Assembly (NCBI GenBank): GCA_031281815.1
Contig: JAITEY010000067.1
Span: 1-6,094, forward strand
DNA: 6,094 bases
DNA from: Desulfovibrio sp.
GTDB taxonomy: Bacteria > Desulfobacterota > Desulfovibrionia > Desulfovibrionales > Desulfovibrionaceae
Direction of reading: 5' to 3'
Shown: in pieces, positions 5,124-6,094 of the stretch
Layout of the letters: each line of letters opens with the position of its first letter
How positions within the stretch are numbered: the first letter of the stretch is position 1
Notes under the pieces: generated by a model
What the model saw: the letters and a program-made list of their open reading frames with translations, nothing else
Databases searched by the model: none
What the model was told of the DNA's origin: nothing
Position numbers and translations under genes: made by a program

Positions 5124-6094
5124 ATGATTGAAATGCCGCATTATATCTTTCCCGTCAGCCTGATCCCCGGAGCATGCCCGCAGTTCCTGGATTTTGAGGC
5201 GAATCTCGCTGACCCGGAGCGGAAAAACGCCCGTTTTTCCCGCGCGTTCCGCGAGGAACGCAGACCCGGCAGCAGCGGCGACGGACGGGAGAATTTCCTG
5301 CTGCATTGTCTGGTTGAAGACGACAAAGGACGCTGGACGGATGAAGTCGACGGCAGCGCCGGGCCGCCGCCGGATTACGAGATTGATTCCCTGAAATGCC
5401 TGGATGTTTTTCTCAACCGCTGGGTACCCCTGCCGTTTCTGCGTCTGAGGGATATGAAAGGACCGGACGGCGAAGCCCTGTACGCCAAAGGACCGTCCAA
5501 CTGGGCAAGAGTCAGGATTGCCTTTCCTGCTGCCGAAACGCGGGTCTTGCGCGTCGTGCTTGTTTTCGACACCGAAGTGGAAGAGCCGCCGGAGGGGGAA
5601 GACGGGCATTTTGCCCTGTCCCCGGACGACGTTGATGCCGGCGCCGTGTTCGGTCTGGCCTGGAGGGCGCGCGACAACGCATGGTTCCTCAATGCCGCAT
5701 GGGTGGACCGCTGGCTGTTTTCCCAACGCGAAGCCTGCAGGGCCGGCAAGGGCAAAAAGGCCGAATCTTTTTTCGTCATGGAATATCTGGCGGAGTACCT
5801 CACGTTTTTGGAATTTCTTCACAGGATTCTGCCCGACGACAGGGTAAGGGTCGTCAATCCGGACCGCGACGCCCCGGTTGAGGCGGACCTCATTCTGGAT
5901 CTGGGCAACTCGCGTACTACGGGTATTATTGTGGAGACCGCGCCCAGGCAAAGTACCGACCTGAACAACAGCTACCTGTTGCAGATACGGGATTTGAGCG
6001 CGCCGGAAAACGTGTACGCCGAGCCTTTCGCCACGCGCATCGAGTTTGTCGAGCCGTCCTTCGGGGATGAAGCGGCTTCGCGGCTTTCGGGGCG
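5124..6094 (+). CDS. srfB: SrfB-family protein, N-terminal part (3' end outside window)
   Basis: ATG 5124 opens a frame of 323 complete codons that runs without a stop to the window edge. SrfB proteins are about 1000 residues, so roughly a third is visible. A Shine-Dalgarno AGGA at 5112-5115, eight bases upstream, supports the start. The first 250 residues include WVPLPFLRL and KGPSNWARVRI, which resemble conserved stretches of SrfB as I remember them. At residues 256-267, LILDLGNSRTTG matches the phosphate-1 loop of the actin/Hsp70/sugar-kinase fold (DxGxSxTxG-like), so ATP binding is expected from Asp259 onwards. No signal peptide or membrane helix is seen, and a cytoplasmic location is likely. 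The gene follows srfA by 38 bases and is probably in the same operon. The assignment rests on remembered family patterns, gene order and the ATPase motif. Confidence 0.78.
   Translation, partial: MIEMPHYIFPVSLIPGACPQFLDFEANLADPERKNARFSRAFREERRPGSSGDGRENFLLHCLVEDDKGRWTDEVDGSAGPPPDYEIDSLKCLDVFLNRWVPLPFLRLRDMKGPDGEALYAKGPSNWARVRIAFPAAETRVLRVVLVFDTEVEEPPEGEDGHFALSPDDVDAGAVFGLAWRARDNAWFLNAAWVDRWLFSQREACRAGKGKKAESFFVMEYLAEYLTFLEFLHRILPDDRVRVVNPDRDAPVEADLILDLGNSRTTGIIVETAPRQSTDLNNSYLLQIRDLSAPENVYAEPFATRIEFVEPSFGDEAASRLSG

Noticed and set aside
4821..5951. Minus-strand open frame of 376 codons opposite the srfA end and srfB.
   Set aside because: It crosses the srfA-srfB junction and lies opposite the SrfB ATP-loop coding sequence. 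No motif is visible in its translation.

Overview
This GC-rich window most likely comes from a member of the Desulfovibrionaceae. The best evidence is the first gene: its 79 visible residues closely match, from memory, the C-terminal part of Desulfovibrio rubrerythrin, including the ARNIKEGR stretch, the rubredoxin-type CxxC pairs and the ending FELLGINW. All supported genes lie on the plus strand. I see no tRNA, rRNA, CRISPR array, insertion sequence or phage gene, and no intergenic gap longer than about 145 bases.

Layout. (1) 1-240: 3' end of rubrerythrin. (2) 237-1391: a GT4-type glycosyltransferase whose GTG start overlaps the rubrerythrin stop. (3) 1392-1499: a short gap with a perfect 14-bp palindrome and a GC-rich hairpin. 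(4) 1500-2333: an outer-membrane-type lipoprotein with a glycine zipper. (5) 2376-3488: an inner-membrane-anchored periplasmic trypsin/HtrA-like serine protease without a PDZ domain. (6) 3489-3630: an AT-rich island followed by a cluster of short direct repeats and a possible 31-codon leader ORF. (7) 3631-5085: a SrfA-family membrane protein. (8) 5124 to the window edge: the N-terminal third of a SrfB-family protein carrying an actin/Hsp70-type phosphate-loop motif.

The right two-thirds of the window looks like the left part of a SrfABC-type locus; srfC would be expected downstream, outside the window. SrfABC is known from Salmonella and related enterobacteria as a set of putative virulence or effector factors, and its mechanism is poorly understood. 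Here it appears in a sulfate-reducer-like background, preceded by two envelope proteins. Together these genes could form a cell-envelope device: a lipoprotein in the outer membrane, a protease and SrfA anchored in the inner membrane with coiled coils and long proline-rich arms reaching into the periplasm, and a cytoplasmic SrfB ATPase-like subunit. That combined role is inference. The domain architectures and gene order are read directly from the sequence.
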